A stretch of 64,000 nucleotides of DNA from Fontimonas thermophila (GTDB lineage Bacteria > Pseudomonadota > Gammaproteobacteria > Nevskiales > Nevskiaceae), in assembly GCF_900113085.1 (NCBI RefSeq), contig NZ_FOOC01000003.1:62001-126000 (forward strand). The letters are read 5' to 3'. A model generated the notes under the pieces. That model did not search any database. It was not told the DNA's origin and saw nothing but the letters and a program-made list of their open reading frames with translations. Of the stretch, positions 49,316 to 58,757 are shown piece after piece. How positions within the stretch are numbered: the first letter of the stretch is position 1; each line of letters begins with the position of its first letter. A program made the translations under genes and the position numbers.

Positions 49316-50733
49316 TGAGCGTCCACACCCCGCAGATCCAGGCCAGTCCACCCTTGCCCGAACCGGTGTTGCGGCGTCTGCGCGACGTGTTCCCGCCCGG
49401 GCGTCTGTATACCGATCCCGCCGATCGTCTCGCCTATGGCTACGACAATTCCAAGCGCATGGCGATGCCGCAGGCGGTCGTGCTCGCCCAGTCGCACGAG
49501 GATGTCGTCGCCGTCGTTGCGATTTGCAACGAATTCTCGGTGCCGCTGGTGGTGCGCGGGCGCGGTACCAATACCACCGGCGCAACGGTGCCGATCCACG
49601 GCGGCGTCGTGCTGTCGCTGGAGCGCATGAACCGGATTTTGCGCGTCATGCCCGGCGATCGCCTGCTCGAATGCGAGGCCGGCGTGCTCAACGGCGACGT
49701 GCAGGCCGAGGCAGCCAAGTACGGATTGTTCTGGGCACCGGATCCGACCAGCCTCGCGTATTCGACGGTCGGCGGTAATCTCGGCTGCTGCGCCGGCGGG
49801 CCGCGCGCGGTCAAGTACGGCACGGCGCGCGACAATGTGCTGGGACTGCGTGCAGTCACCGGGGCCGGTGATTCGATCAAGACCGGTTGTACGACGACCA
49901 AGGGTGTGGTCGGTTACGATCTCACGCGGCTTCTGGTCGGCAGCGAAGGCACGCTGGCGATCATCACCGAGGCGACACTCAAGCTGTTGCCGCGGCCGCA
50001 GCAGGTCAAGACTGTGCGCGCCTGCTACGCCGATGTGAAGTCGGCGGCCGAGGCCGTGGCGCGGGTGATGAACCAGCCGCAGACGCCCAGTGCGCTGGAA
50101 TTCATGGACGGGGATGCCGTGCGTCTGGCGGAAGACTACCAGCCGACCGGTATCCCGCTTGGTACCGGCGCGCTGCTGCTGATGGAAGTCGATGGCAGCG
50201 ATGCGTCGGTCGACGCAGCGCTGCAGGCCGTGTGTGCCGCCGCGTCCGGCCCGGGGCTCATCGAGTTACGCACGGCTGCGAACGCAGCCGAGACCGAGGC
50301 ACTGTGGGCCTGCCGCAAGGCCTTGTCGCCGAGTCTGCGCAAGATCGCCCCCAAGAAAGTCAACGAGGATGTCTGCGTGCCAGTCACGCGCATCCCCGAG
50401 CTGGTCGAGGGACTTGCCGCGCTGTCGCGCCGGCACGGCATCCGCATCGTGAATTTCGGTCATGCCGGTAACGGCAACCTGCACACCAACCTGCTCGCCG
50501 ATCCGGACGATCCGGCGCAGATGCAGGCCGTGCAGGCCTGCCTTGGCGATGTCTTCCGCCTCGTCCTCGCACTCGAGGGGACGCTCTCCGGTGAGCACGG
50601 CGTCGGCATCGAGAAACGCGACTATGTGGGCTGGGAAATCGCCGAGGCCACGCTCGGGGTCATGCGCGCCATCAAGCGCACGCTCGATCCCCGTGGCATT
50701 CTCAACCCCGGCAAGGCGCTGCCCGGCATCTGA
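49315..50733 (+). CDS. GlcD-like FAD-linked 2-hydroxyacid dehydrogenase
   Basis: The 472-residue flavoprotein has a VAO-type FAD-binding domain ('VVRGRGTNTTGATVPIHGGV', 'APDPTSLAYSTVGGNLGCCAGG', 'LTRLLVGSEGTLAIITEATL') and the C-terminal cap with 'FGHAGNGNLHTNLL' and 'SGEHGVGIEKR'. This is the architecture of glycolate oxidase GlcD and D-lactate dehydrogenases, which normally work with an Fe-S partner. An Fe-S CCG-domain protein is encoded 560 bases downstream. ATG 49315 overlaps the diaA stop (TGATG). Confidence 0.9.
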
Positions 50734-50835
50734 GACGATAGTTCGAGGTTATCGTCTGGATAGCGAAGTCTGTCTACCACATCCGCTGCAAAAGGCGTAG
50801 GCTCGGTCTACCGTGCCACCCAGGAGGAGAAGACG

Positions 50836-51255
50836 ATGGCAAACCTCAAAGGCAGCAAGACGGAAGCCAACCTCAAAGCCGCTTTTGCCGGGGAATCGCA
50901 AGCCAACCGGCGCTATCTCTACTTCGCCCAGAAGGCGGATGTCGAAGGCTACAACGACGTCGCCGCGGTGTTCCGCTCGACGGCGGAAGGCGAAACCGGC
51001 CACGCCCACGGGCATCTGGAGTATCTCGAGGCCTGTGGTGATCCGGCTACCGGCCTGCCATTTGGCGAGACCAAGCTGAACCTCAAGGCGGCGATCGCCG
51101 GCGAGACGCACGAGTACACGGACATGTACCCGGGCATGGCCAAGACGGCGCGTGAAGAAGGCTTCGACGAAGTCGCCGACTGGTTCGAGACCCTGGCCAA
51201 GGCGGAGCGCTCGCACGCCAACCGCTTCAGCAAGGCCTTGCAGGACATCAGCTGA
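50836..51255 (+). CDS. Rubrerythrin-family diiron protein without rubredoxin domain
   Basis: The 139-residue protein is a ferritin-like four-helix bundle with the diiron glutamates and histidines in '[17 protein letters not shown]', '[15 protein letters not shown]', '[12 protein letters not shown]' and '[14 protein letters not shown]'. The rubredoxin FeCys4 domain of classical rubrerythrins is absent. Such proteins usually reduce peroxide. It has a strong GGAGGAG ribosome site and is followed 37 bases later by the Fe-S protein and then DUF3501, a recurring trio. Confidence 0.92.
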   Translation: MANLKGSKTEANLKAAFAGESQANRRYLYFAQKADVEGYNDVAAVFRSTAEGETGHAHGHLEYLEACGDPATGLPFGETKLNLKAAIAGETHEYTDMYPGMAKTAREEGFDEVADWFETLAKAERSHANRFSKALQDIS

Positions 51256-51292
51256 TCCGGCGGCGGGTCCGTGAGGAACCCGCCGGCAGCCC

Positions 51293-52642
51293 ATGAACGA
51301 ATCATTCCGCGATCGGCCCTCTGCCGAGGGGGGGCTGCAGGCGCCGACACGCCATCCCCTGCCATGGCGGAGCGCCGAATTCTGGGACCGTGACGCGCTC
51401 GAGGCCGAGCTGTACCGGGTTTTCGACATTTGCCACGGTTGCCGCCGCTGCGTCAGCCTGTGCCATGCGTTTCCGACGCTGTTCGATCTCGTCGATGCCT
51501 CGCCGACGATGGAACTCGACGCAGTGGCGAAGTCTGACTACGCCAAGGTCGTCGAGCAGTGCTACCTCTGCGATCTGTGCTACCAGACCAAGTGTCCGTA
51601 TGTGCCGCCGCACGAATGGAACGTCGATTTCCCGCACCTGATGCTGCGCGCCAAGGCGCAGGCGTTTCGGCGCGGCGAGGTCAGCGCGCAGCACCGGCGC
51701 TTGACCGATACGACGCGCATCGGTCGGCTGGCGTCGATTCCGGTGGTCGCCGAGACGGTCAATGCCATCAATCGCAGTCCGACGATGCGCAAGGCCGTAC
51801 GGGCCATCATGGGGGTTCATCCCGACGCGCGAGTGCCGGAATATCACCACCCCACGGCGCGGCGGCGCCTGCGCAAGCAGGCGGTGGATGTCCATGCGCA
51901 ACCCGCCGGGCCGACCCGCGGCCGCGTGGCTTTGTTCGTCACCTGCTACGGCAACCACAACATGCCGCAGGTGGTGGAGGATTTGGTTGCCGTCTTCCGC
52001 CACAACGGCATTTCCGTGCGACTGCTCGAGCGCGAGCAGTGCTGCGGCATGCCCAAGCTCGAGTTGGGGGATCTCGACTGCATCGAGCGCTACGCGCAGA
52101 CGAATCTGCCCGTGCTCGCCCAGGCGGTGCGCGAGGGCTGGGACATCACGGCGCCGATTCCCTCCTGTGTGTTGATGTTCCGCCAGGAGATTCCGCTGCT
52201 GTTCCCGGAGAGTTCCGACGCCCAGGCGGTGCGCGCGGCGATTTTCGATCCGTTCGAATACCTGATGCACCGCCACAAGGCCGGCTTGCTCAATACCGAG
52301 TTCAAGCAGCCGCTGGGCAAGGTGGCCTATCACGCGCCTTGCCATCAGCGCGTGCAGAACATCGGTCCGAAGACCCGCGAGCTGCTCTCGCTGATTCCGG
52401 GGACGCAGATCGAAGGCATCGAACGCTGTTCGGGTCACGATGGCACCTATGGCGTGCGCGATGCGACGTATGAGCGTGCGATGAAGATCGCACGGCCGGT
52501 CGTCTCCAGAATCCGTCAGGTGCAGGCCGATCACATCAGCAGCGATTGTCCGATGGCCGGCGAGCATCTCGCGCACGGAGTCGATCGGGCACGGCATGCG
52601 GTGCATCCGATCTCGCTGCTGCGCCGCGCGTACGGGATTTGA
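51293..52642 (+). CDS. Fe-S oxidoreductase with two 4Fe-4S sites and two CCG domains (GlpC/HdrD-like)
   Basis: The 449-residue protein has two [4Fe-4S] ferredoxin-type motifs, '[11 protein letters not shown]' (about residue 47) and '[16 protein letters not shown]' (about residue 90). It also carries two CCG cysteine-rich domains: '[13 protein letters not shown]' and '[12 protein letters not shown]...[12 protein letters not shown]'. This is the GlpC/GlcF/HdrD layout, passing electrons from a flavoprotein to a quinone or disulfide. The GlcD-like flavoprotein upstream is a candidate partner. It is followed by DUF3501, five bases after its stop. Confidence 0.88.
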   Translation: MNESFRDRPSAEGGLQAPTRHPLPWRSAEFWDRDALEAELYRVFDICHGCRRCVSLCHAFPTLFDLVDASPTMELDAVAKSDYAKVVEQCYLCDLCYQTKCPYVPPHEWNVDFPHLMLRAKAQAFRRGEVSAQHRRLTDTTRIGRLASIPVVAETVNAINRSPTMRKAVRAIMGVHPDARVPEYHHPTARRRLRKQAVDVHAQPAGPTRGRVALFVTCYGNHNMPQVVEDLVAVFRHNGISVRLLEREQCCGMPKLELGDLDCIERYAQTNLPVLAQAVREGWDITAPIPSCVLMFRQEIPLLFPESSDAQAVRAAIFDPFEYLMHRHKAGLLNTEFKQPLGKVAYHAPCHQRVQNIGPKTRELLSLIPGTQIEGIERCSGHDGTYGVRDATYERAMKIARPVVSRIRQVQADHISSDCPMAGEHLAHGVDRARHAVHPISLLRRAYGI

Positions 52643-52647
52643 ACACC

Positions 52648-53229
52648 ATGCAGCCGCTGAAGCCGGAAGACTTGATGTCGCTGGAAACCTACGCACGCCA
52701 ACGTGCCGATTTCCGCCGCCAGGCGATTGCCCACAAGCGACGGCGTACCGTGCATCTGGGTCCGCACCTGACGCTGCTGTTCGAGGACCGCCTGACCGTG
52801 CAGTACCAGATACAGGAGATGCTGCGCATCGAGCGCATCTTCGAGCCCGAAGGCATTGCCGACGAATTGTCGGCCTACAACCCGCTGATTCCGGACGGCA
52901 GTAACTGGAAAGCGACTTTGCTGATCGAATTCCCGGGCGTGGCCGAACGGCGCCGGCGCCTGGTCGAATGGCGGGGCATCGAGCACTGCTTCATGGTTCA
53001 GGTCGGATCCCTGCCGGCTGTTCCCGGAATCGCCGATGAGGACATGGAACGCAGCAACGACGAGAAGACCGCCGCCGTGCATTTTCTGCGCTTCGAACTG
53101 ACGCCGCCGATGCGCGCAGCAGTCCGGGAAGGGGCGGATGTCGTGTTCGGTGTCGAACATCCGCGCTGTTGCGTCCACACGGCCCTGACGCCAGAGCAGC
53201 GCAGTGCGCTTGCCGCAGATCTCGACTGA
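52648..53229 (+). CDS. DUF3501 family protein
   Basis: The 193-residue protein matches DUF3501 from end to end: 'MQPLKPEDLMSLETYARQR', 'RRRTVHLGPHLTLLFEDRLTVQYQIQEMLRIE' with its acidic helix, and 'AVHFLRFELTPPMRAAVREG'. No known catalytic motif is seen. It is nearly always encoded beside a rubrerythrin and a CCG-type Fe-S protein, as here, so a role in the same redox system is inferred. It converges with sspB. Confidence 0.88.
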   Translation: MQPLKPEDLMSLETYARQRADFRRQAIAHKRRRTVHLGPHLTLLFEDRLTVQYQIQEMLRIERIFEPEGIADELSAYNPLIPDGSNWKATLLIEFPGVAERRRRLVEWRGIEHCFMVQVGSLPAVPGIADEDMERSNDEKTAAVHFLRFELTPPMRAAVREGADVVFGVEHPRCCVHTALTPEQRSALAADLD

Positions 53230-53266
53230 CTCCGTGCGCGCAACGCGGTCTGCTGGCCGCATCGGG

Positions 53267-53281
53267 CCGATTCTGAATCGG
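53267..53281. terminator. Small palindrome between DUF3501 and sspB
   Basis: CCGATTC and GAATCGG flank one base in the 57-base gap between convergent genes, followed on the plus strand by ATTAATTA. As RNA it could form a five-bp stem with a five-base loop. It may be a weak bidirectional terminator. Confidence 0.3.
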
Positions 53282-53286
53282 ATTAA

Positions 53287-53694
53287 TTACTTGACGACGC
53301 GCAGCTGCGGACGGTTGGGTTTGGTCGGCTTGGGCGGCTCTGGGTCGCGTCCAGGTGTGGCATCGCCCTGTGTGCCCGCTGGCTCGACCTCGCCGAACAG
53401 CACACCTTCTCCATTTTCCCGCGCAAAGATCGCAAGCACTGCCGATGCCGGGAACTGCACGTCGAAAGCGCGGCCGCCGAATCGCGCCGAAAACCAGATC
53501 GGATCGCCGTGCAAATCCAGGTTTTGCACCGCGACCGGGCTGATGTTGAGCGTGATGCGTCCGTCCTTGACGTATTCGCGGGGCACGACCACGCCCGGAT
53601 GATCCGCTGCGACGAGTACGTGCGGCGTATAGCCATTGTCGCAACACCATTCATAGATGGCGCGGATCAGATACGGGCGGCGGGATCTGGACAT
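53287..53694 (-). CDS. sspB: ClpXP protease specificity-enhancing factor SspB
   Basis: SspB binds ssrA-tagged polypeptides and delivers them to ClpXP. The 135-residue product has the globular substrate-binding domain ('RPYLIRAIYEWCCDNGYTPH', 'VAVQNLDLHGDPIWFSARFGG'), a flexible Pro/Glu/Gly-rich linker, and ends in 'PQLRVVK', the conserved ClpX-binding tail. It starts two bases after the sspA stop. Pairing with sspA is the normal arrangement. Confidence 0.96.
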   Translation of the reverse strand: MSRSRRPYLIRAIYEWCCDNGYTPHVLVAADHPGVVVPREYVKDGRITLNISPVAVQNLDLHGDPIWFSARFGGRAFDVQFPASAVLAIFARENGEGVLFGEVEPAGTQGDATPGRDPEPPKPTKPNRPQLRVVK

Positions 53695-53696
53695 GG

Positions 53697-54344
53697 TCAG
53701 ACGGTATTTGAGCGCAATGCGGATTGTACGCTCGGACGCGCGAGCACACGCTGGGCATAGCGCTGCACGGCGGCGTCCGCGGGCAGGCGCAGCTGCAGCG
53801 CCGGCAATTGGGACAACAGCGCAGCCCAGGCGCAATCGGCAAGGCTGAAATCCAGGCCCAGACACCAACCACGCTGGGGGAAGAAACGGCTGCCCGCAGC
53901 GAGCTGTTCCGCGAGCTGTTTGCGCGCCGTTTTGGCCTCGTTGGATCGGGGTGCCGACAGGATCGATTGCGCGAGCGGCCACACTTCTTGCTGTAGGCGC
54001 AGCAACAGCATGCGGATCAGCGCGCGCATGCCAGGATCCGGCGGCAACAGACGCGGATGCGGGTAGCGCTCTTCCAGATACTCGGCGATGACGCCAGCGG
54101 GATAAACCACGGCGTCGCGGTCGGCCAATGTCGGTAGGATTTGCGCCGGATTGAGAACGACGAGGTCGGGATGTACTTGCCCGGGTCGTACCCATTCGAT
54201 CCGCGCGTGTTCGACCTCTTTTTCGCCCAGGACAATCCGTGCCCAGAGTCCGGACAGATCGTCCGGTGCACAGAACAGCGTGAGGCCTGCACGTGCGCCG
54301 GGGCGCGTGTCCATCACGTATTTGCTCCGGGTCGGGACCGACAT
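53697..54344 (-). CDS. sspA: Stringent starvation protein A
   Basis: SspA is a glutathione-transferase-fold protein that binds RNA polymerase and helps stationary-phase and acid-stress gene expression. The 215-residue product has the thioredoxin-like N-domain ('LTLFCAPDDLSGLWARIVLGEK', 'VVYPAGVIAEYLEERYPHPRLLP') and an all-helical C-domain ('GLDFSLADCAWAALLSQLP'). ATG 54344 follows GGGGG. The N-terminal Cys is not in an active GST arrangement, as expected for SspA. Confidence 0.93.
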   Translation of the reverse strand: MSVPTRSKYVMDTRPGARAGLTLFCAPDDLSGLWARIVLGEKEVEHARIEWVRPGQVHPDLVVLNPAQILPTLADRDAVVYPAGVIAEYLEERYPHPRLLPPDPGMRALIRMLLLRLQQEVWPLAQSILSAPRSNEAKTARKQLAEQLAAGSRFFPQRGWCLGLDFSLADCAWAALLSQLPALQLRLPADAAVQRYAQRVLARPSVQSALRSNTV

Positions 54345-54360
54345 GTTCAGCCCCCGGACG

Positions 54361-54411
54361 CAAAGTAAACGGCGCCGTTCATGGCTGAACATCCAGCATG
54401 AACGGCGCCGT
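54361..54411 (-). terminator. Terminator of the petABC operon
   Basis: ACGGCGCCGTTCAT (54369-54382) and ATGAACGGCGCCGT (54398-54411) are a perfect 14-bp inverted repeat between petC and sspA. On the minus strand the stem is followed by TTACTTTG. It is strong enough to separate the pet and ssp transcripts. Confidence 0.7.
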
Positions 54412-54444
54412 GCACATGTCAGGCGCGGAAGCGGGCGGGACGTC

Positions 54445-55203
54445 CTAGTGGACGTCTTTCCAGTATTCGCGCTTGAGCAGCCACGCCAGCACCGTGAACA
54501 CCAACAGGAACAGCATCACTTTGACGCCGGTGGCGATGCGGCCCGCCCGGCCGGGTTCGGCGGCATAGACCATGAAGTTCACCGTGTCGGCGACGAACTT
54601 CTCATATTCCTGCGGGCTCAGTTTGCCTGCACTGGCGAGTACAAAGCGCGGTGCGGCGTGCGTTCCGTGACCTTCGGCGCCATCGCTGGCCGGATGGTCT
54701 TCCTTGATCTGCCAGCCCTGCAGCGCGCCGAGTACGTGCGGCATCGATGCGCCGGGCAGCATCAGGTTGTTGGTCCCCAACGGGCGCGAGGGATCGACAT
54801 AAAAAGTCATCAGGTAGTTGTAGACCCATGCCGGCCCGCGCATGCGCGTTTCGACGCTCAGATCGGGCGGTTTGGCACCGAACCATTGCGCCGAGGTCGC
54901 GGGCATCGCGGAAAGAATTGGATCACCCGGTTTGTCGGTCGTGAACATCAAGTGCTTCTGCAGCAAATCCTCGGGAATGCCGAGATCGGCTGCAAGGCGG
55001 TTATAGCGCAGGTGCTGCATCGAGTGGCAGCCAGCGCAGTAGTTCATGAAATTGCGCGCGCCGCGCTGCACCGAGGCCAGATTGTCCGGGTCCGGTTCGA
55101 AGTGGTAGGGCATGGCCTGCGCGCCTGCGGCATGCGTGTTGGCGCTGCCCAGCGCGGTGATGGCGAGCAGTAGGGGGCGCAGGTAGACGTTAATGCGCTT
55201 CAT
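54445..55203 (-). CDS. petC: Cytochrome c1 of the bc1 complex
   Basis: Cytochrome c1 accepts electrons from the Rieske protein and passes them to soluble or membrane cytochrome c. The 252-residue product has a signal peptide (to about 'THAAG'), the haem site 'NYCAGCHSMQHLRYN' (C56, C59, H60), a distal 'SMPHVL' Met-ligand region and a C-terminal anchor ('VKVMLFLLVFTVLAWLLKREYW'). It overlaps petB by 14 bases. Confidence 0.97.
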   Translation of the reverse strand: MKRINVYLRPLLLAITALGSANTHAAGAQAMPYHFEPDPDNLASVQRGARNFMNYCAGCHSMQHLRYNRLAADLGIPEDLLQKHLMFTTDKPGDPILSAMPATSAQWFGAKPPDLSVETRMRGPAWVYNYLMTFYVDPSRPLGTNNLMLPGASMPHVLGALQGWQIKEDHPASDGAEGHGTHAAPRFVLASAGKLSPQEYEKFVADTVNFMVYAAEPGRAGRIATGVKVMLFLLVFTVLAWLLKREYWKDVH

Positions 55204-56437
55204 AGGTCACGCGCTCCGGTTCCGGCTTGGTTTTGTCGATTTTGGAGTAGAAGGGCATCAGCAGGAAAAAGCCGAAATAAATCGCTGTGCCGATGCGCGA
55301 GATCAGCGTGCCGAGGGTCGTCGGTGCCTGCATGCCGAAATAGCTCAGGGCGATGAAGGCCAGCGTGAACAGCGCCAGCGCGGTCTTGAAGATCGGCCCC
55401 TTGTAGCGGATCGATTTCACCGGCGAGCGATCGAGCCACGGCAGTGCGAACAGGATCAGCACGGCGCCGAACATGGCGACGACGCCGAGCAGCTTGTCCG
55501 GGATGGCGCGCAGGATTGCGTAGAACGCACCGAAGTACCAGGCCGGCGTGATGTGTTCCGGCGTGACCATCGGATTGGCTTCCTGGAAATTCGGTTTTTC
55601 GAGGAAGTAACCGCCGCCATCGGGGGCGAAGAACACCACGCCGAGGAACACGATCAGGAACACGGCGACGCCGAGGATGTCCTTGACCGTGTAGTACGGA
55701 TGGAACGGCACGCCGTCGAGCGGAATGCCATTGGCATCCTTCTTTTTCTTGATCTCGATGCCATCGGGATTGTTCGAACCCACTTCGTGCAGCGCCATCA
55801 GATGCGCGACGACCAATCCGACGAGCACGAACGGAATGGCGACGACGTGCAGTGAGAACAGGCGGTTGAGCGTGGCATCCGAGGGGATGTAATCGCCTTG
55901 GATCCAGACCACGAGATCGGGACCGACGACCGGGATCGCGCCGAACAGCGAGATGATCACCTGTGCGCCCCAGTACGACATCTGCCCCCAGGGCAGCACG
56001 TAGCCGCAGAAGGCCTCGGCCATCAGCGCGAGGAAAATCAGGCAGCCGAAGATCCAGATCAGCTCACGCGGCTTTTTGTACGAACCGTACATGAGCCCGC
56101 GGTACATGTGCAGATAGACGACGATGAAGAAGGCGCTGGCGCCGGTCGAATGCAGGTAGCGGATGATGTTGCCCCAGGGCACGTCGCGCATGATGTACTC
56201 GACACTGTGCCAGGCCTGGGCCGCGTCCGGCTTGTAGTGCATCGTCAGGAAGATGCCGGTTAAAAGCTGGTTGACGAGCACCAGCAGCGCGAGCGAGCCA
56301 AAGGTGTACCACCAGTTGAAGTTTTTCGGCGCGTAATACTCGCTGATGTGATCCTTCCACAGCTTGGTGAGCGGGAAGCGGTCGTCGATCCAGCCGAGGA
56401 AGCCGGTGGTTTTGTGTGGATTGGGGATGATCGCCAT
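55190..56437 (-). CDS. petB: Cytochrome b of the bc1 complex
   Basis: Cytochrome b carries both b haems and the quinol oxidation and quinone reduction sites. The 415-residue product has eight hydrophobic helices, 'GNIIRYLHSTGASAFFIVVYLHMYRGL' and 'FSLHVVAIPFVLVGLVVAHL' with the haem-ligating histidines, and the Qo-site 'ITPAWYFGAFYAILR' region (PEWY-type loop seen as PAWY). 'FCGYVLPWGQMSYWGA' is also conserved. Its start codon overlaps the petA stop by one base. Confidence 0.97.
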   Translation of the reverse strand: MAIIPNPHKTTGFLGWIDDRFPLTKLWKDHISEYYAPKNFNWWYTFGSLALLVLVNQLLTGIFLTMHYKPDAAQAWHSVEYIMRDVPWGNIIRYLHSTGASAFFIVVYLHMYRGLMYGSYKKPRELIWIFGCLIFLALMAEAFCGYVLPWGQMSYWGAQVIISLFGAIPVVGPDLVVWIQGDYIPSDATLNRLFSLHVVAIPFVLVGLVVAHLMALHEVGSNNPDGIEIKKKKDANGIPLDGVPFHPYYTVKDILGVAVFLIVFLGVVFFAPDGGGYFLEKPNFQEANPMVTPEHITPAWYFGAFYAILRAIPDKLLGVVAMFGAVLILFALPWLDRSPVKSIRYKGPIFKTALALFTLAFIALSYFGMQAPTTLGTLISRIGTAIYFGFFLLMPFYSKIDKTKPEPERVTYEAH

Positions 56438-57033
56438 TACGCGGCCTCCGTCTGGTCTTCACCGACGACGACGGTGTGGTCGTCCTTGTAGCGGTGGGGG
56501 GGCACCAGCAGGTTGAGCGGTGCCGGCACGCTCTTGTAGACGCGGCCGGCGAGATCGAATTTGGATCCGTGGCAAGGGCAGTAAAAGCCACCCTGCCAAT
56601 TGGCGTCGATCTCCGGGGCCGGGTGGTCCGGGCGGAACGTCGGCGAGCAGCCCAGGTGCGTGCACGAGCCGACCATCACTAGAAGCTCGGGTTTGATTGA
56701 GCGCGCCTCGTTGCGGGCATACTCGGGCTGTTGGGGCTCTTTCGATTCGGGGTCGCGCAGGTCGGCTGCGACCTTGGGCAGCGAGGCCAGCATCTCGGGG
56801 GTGCGACGCACGAACCACACCGGTTTGCCGCGCCAGGCCACGATGACACGCTGACCCGGCTCGATCTTGCCGACGTCCACGGTGACCGGTGCCCCCAGCG
56901 CCTTCGCGCGCTCGCTGGGTTTCAGCGAGGCCAGAAATGGCCAGACCGCCGCGACCGTGCCCGCGCCGCCGACGACGGTGGTCGTCAGCGTCAGGAATCG
57001 GCGCCGGCCGTGATCCACGCCTTGATTGCTCAT
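56437..57033 (-). CDS. petA: Rieske iron-sulfur subunit of the bc1 complex
   Basis: The 198-residue protein has a twin-arginine type N-terminal signal-anchor ('GRRRFLTLTTTVVGGAGT'), so it is exported folded through Tat, and a soluble Rieske domain with cluster ligands in 'GSCTHLGCSPTF' and 'FYCPCHGSKFDLAGRV'. ATG 57033 is chosen over an upstream in-frame Met because AAGGGG lies about ten bases before it. It is first in petABC, which couples quinol oxidation to proton translocation. Confidence 0.96.
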   Translation of the reverse strand: MSNQGVDHGRRRFLTLTTTVVGGAGTVAAVWPFLASLKPSERAKALGAPVTVDVGKIEPGQRVIVAWRGKPVWFVRRTPEMLASLPKVAADLRDPESKEPQQPEYARNEARSIKPELLVMVGSCTHLGCSPTFRPDHPAPEIDANWQGGFYCPCHGSKFDLAGRVYKSVPAPLNLLVPPHRYKDDHTVVVGEDQTEAA

Positions 57034-57089
57034 TGAACAAAGCCCCTTCGAGGAGAAACGTTGAAATCCGAGAGGCGCGAGCAAGACAA

Positions 57090-57143
57090 AAGCGCAGTCC
57101 GATGCCTGGCTGCGCTTATGCTCGGCCTAACCCGGAAAGTATA
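57090..57143 (-). promoter_or_regulatory. petABC leader: possible -10 box followed by a terminator-like hairpin
   Basis: On the minus strand a TATACT box (57143-57138) lies just upstream of a hairpin, AAGCGCAG (57117-57110) with CTGCGCTT (57097-57090), followed by TTTTGTCTTG. The hairpin may end the upstream regulator operon, or act as an attenuator in the petA leader, because the -10 box precedes it. The -35 region (TTACGC, 18 bases away) is weak. Confidence 0.5.
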
Positions 57144-57222
57144 GCGGGTGGGAGACGGGTGGCGTAAGACCGTCCGCGCATCTTGCAAGGGAGCGTTCCG
57201 TTGCCGGATGCGCACGCACCGG

Positions 57223-57867
57223 CTAGGACAGCAGTCCGCGCAGTGCGGCGAAGCGTACGACCTCCGCGGTGTTGCGCAGGCCCAATTTTTCCATCATGCG
57301 TGCGCGGTGGTTTTCGGCGGTCTTGACGCCGATGTCGAGGATTTGTGCGATTTCCTTGGTCGTCTTGCCCTGGATCACCAGGTGGAAGGTTTCGCGTTCG
57401 CGCGCGGTAAGGCTTTCGTAGGGGTCGGTGCTGAGCGTGCGGCCGCGCGCCTGGCGGTCGGCCAGCACCTTGGCTGCGCGTGGACCGAAGTAGGACTGGC
57501 CAGCGTGGATGGTCTTGATCGCAGTCATCAGCTCGGCGACGGACGTGTCCTTGTTGAGGAAGCCGTGGGCGCCGGCGCGCAGGATCGGCAGGATGTACTC
57601 GTCCTCCTCGTGCACGGTGAGCACCAGCGTGCGCGTGTTCGGCAGCTCGGCGCGTACGCGCTTGACCACTTCCAGGCCCGACAGGCGCGGCATCGACAGA
57701 TCGGTGACGACGACGTCGGGGCATGTCTTGAGCGCGAGTTCCATGGCCTGATGACCATCCGCGGCCTGGGCGACGACCTGGCATTCGCCGGTCTCCTCGA
57801 GCATCGAAACCAGGCCCTCACGGACGATGGTGTGGTCATCGGCGACCAGCAGGCGGATCGGGTTCAT
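57223..57867 (-). CDS. NarL/FixJ-type response regulator
   Basis: The 214-residue protein has a receiver (phospho-acceptor D56 in 'VVVTDLSMPRLSG', acidic pair in 'LLVADDHT', lysine in 'FLNKDTS') and a LuxR helix-turn-helix ('LTARERETFHLVIQGKTTKEI', 'ILDIGVKTAENHRARMMEKL'). It is encoded 32 bases after the HisKA_3 kinase and is its obvious partner. Downstream on the same strand lies petABC, which makes the cytochrome bc1 genes a candidate target by position only. Confidence 0.92.
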   Translation of the reverse strand: MNPIRLLVADDHTIVREGLVSMLEETGECQVVAQAADGHQAMELALKTCPDVVVTDLSMPRLSGLEVVKRVRAELPNTRTLVLTVHEEDEYILPILRAGAHGFLNKDTSVAELMTAIKTIHAGQSYFGPRAAKVLADRQARGRTLSTDPYESLTARERETFHLVIQGKTTKEIAQILDIGVKTAENHRARMMEKLGLRNTAEVVRFAALRGLLS

Positions 57868-57899
57868 CGTCGCGGGAAAGTTGATGGCGACGGGCTTTC

Positions 57900-58757
57900 T
57901 CAGCCCGCATCCGGTGGATCGAGGGCGAGCGTCATCTGTACCACGGTGCCGCTGCCCGGCTTGGATTGGATTTCGACACGGCCGCCGAACAATTCGGCGC
58001 GGTCGCGCATGCCGCGGATGCCACCGCTGGCGCCAGCCCGCTCGCTTTCGGCCAGCGTCTGCGGATCCAGCCCGCGGCCATCGTCTTCGACGCGCAGGCG
58101 CAGCACCGGGCCGCGCCGCTCCAGAGCGATGCGGGCACTGCGCGCCTGGGCGTGACGGATCACGTTGGTGAGTGCTTCCTGGGTGACGCGGAACACCAGT
58201 GTCTCGACGTCCGGGTGCAGGCGCTGCTCGTCGAGCTCCGAGTGCAGCTCGATACTCAGGCCGGTGCGTTCGGTGAGCGTGCGCGCGAGCCAGTTGAGCG
58301 CCGCATCGAGGCCCAGATCATCGAGGAGGGTGGGTCTGAGCAGGCGCGACAGTTCGCGCGTGTCGCGCAGCGAATTGCGGGTGAGCTCGAGCGCATCTTC
58401 GAGACGGTGCTCGAGGCCCAGATTGCCGGCGCCGCGGGCATCGTCGAGGATGCGTTGCAGTTGGTTGGCGAGTGCGGTCAGGGTCTGGCCGATGCCATCG
58501 TGCAGCTCACGGGCGAGGCGGCGCCGCTCTTCTTCCTGTACGTGCCAGACCGATTTGGCAAGTGTGCGGAAGCGCCGTTCACTGCGCACGACCGATTGCA
58601 ACAGGCGCTGATTGTCGGCGGTGAGCGCTTCGACCTGACGCAGAACGGCCTGACGGAAGTCTTCCGCCTGAACTTGCGCCGCACGCGACGCGGCCAGTCG
58701 TGGGTCTGCAGTCATGTCGCGCTGCGCGTCCGTTCGCGCCACGTGTTTCTCAGGCAA
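57900..58757 (-). CDS. NarX/DegS-type soluble sensor histidine kinase
   Basis: The 285-residue kinase has no membrane segment. A coiled coil over about residues 25-75 leads to a HisKA_3 domain with the phospho-acceptor in 'RRLARELHDGIGQTLTALA', then a HATPase domain with N box 'EALTNVIRHAQA', 'VEDDGRGLD' and 'GGIRGMRDRAELFGG'. The start is uncertain: TTG 58757 overlaps the GAF gene by eight bases, while ATG 58715 is 14 residues shorter. Sensing is probably provided by the separate GAF protein encoded just upstream. Confidence 0.88.
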   Translation of the reverse strand: MPEKHVARTDAQRDMTADPRLAASRAAQVQAEDFRQAVLRQVEALTADNQRLLQSVVRSERRFRTLAKSVWHVQEEERRRLARELHDGIGQTLTALANQLQRILDDARGAGNLGLEHRLEDALELTRNSLRDTRELSRLLRPTLLDDLGLDAALNWLARTLTERTGLSIELHSELDEQRLHPDVETLVFRVTQEALTNVIRHAQARSARIALERRGPVLRLRVEDDGRGLDPQTLAESERAGASGGIRGMRDRAELFGGRVEIQSKPGSGTVVQMTLALDPPDAG

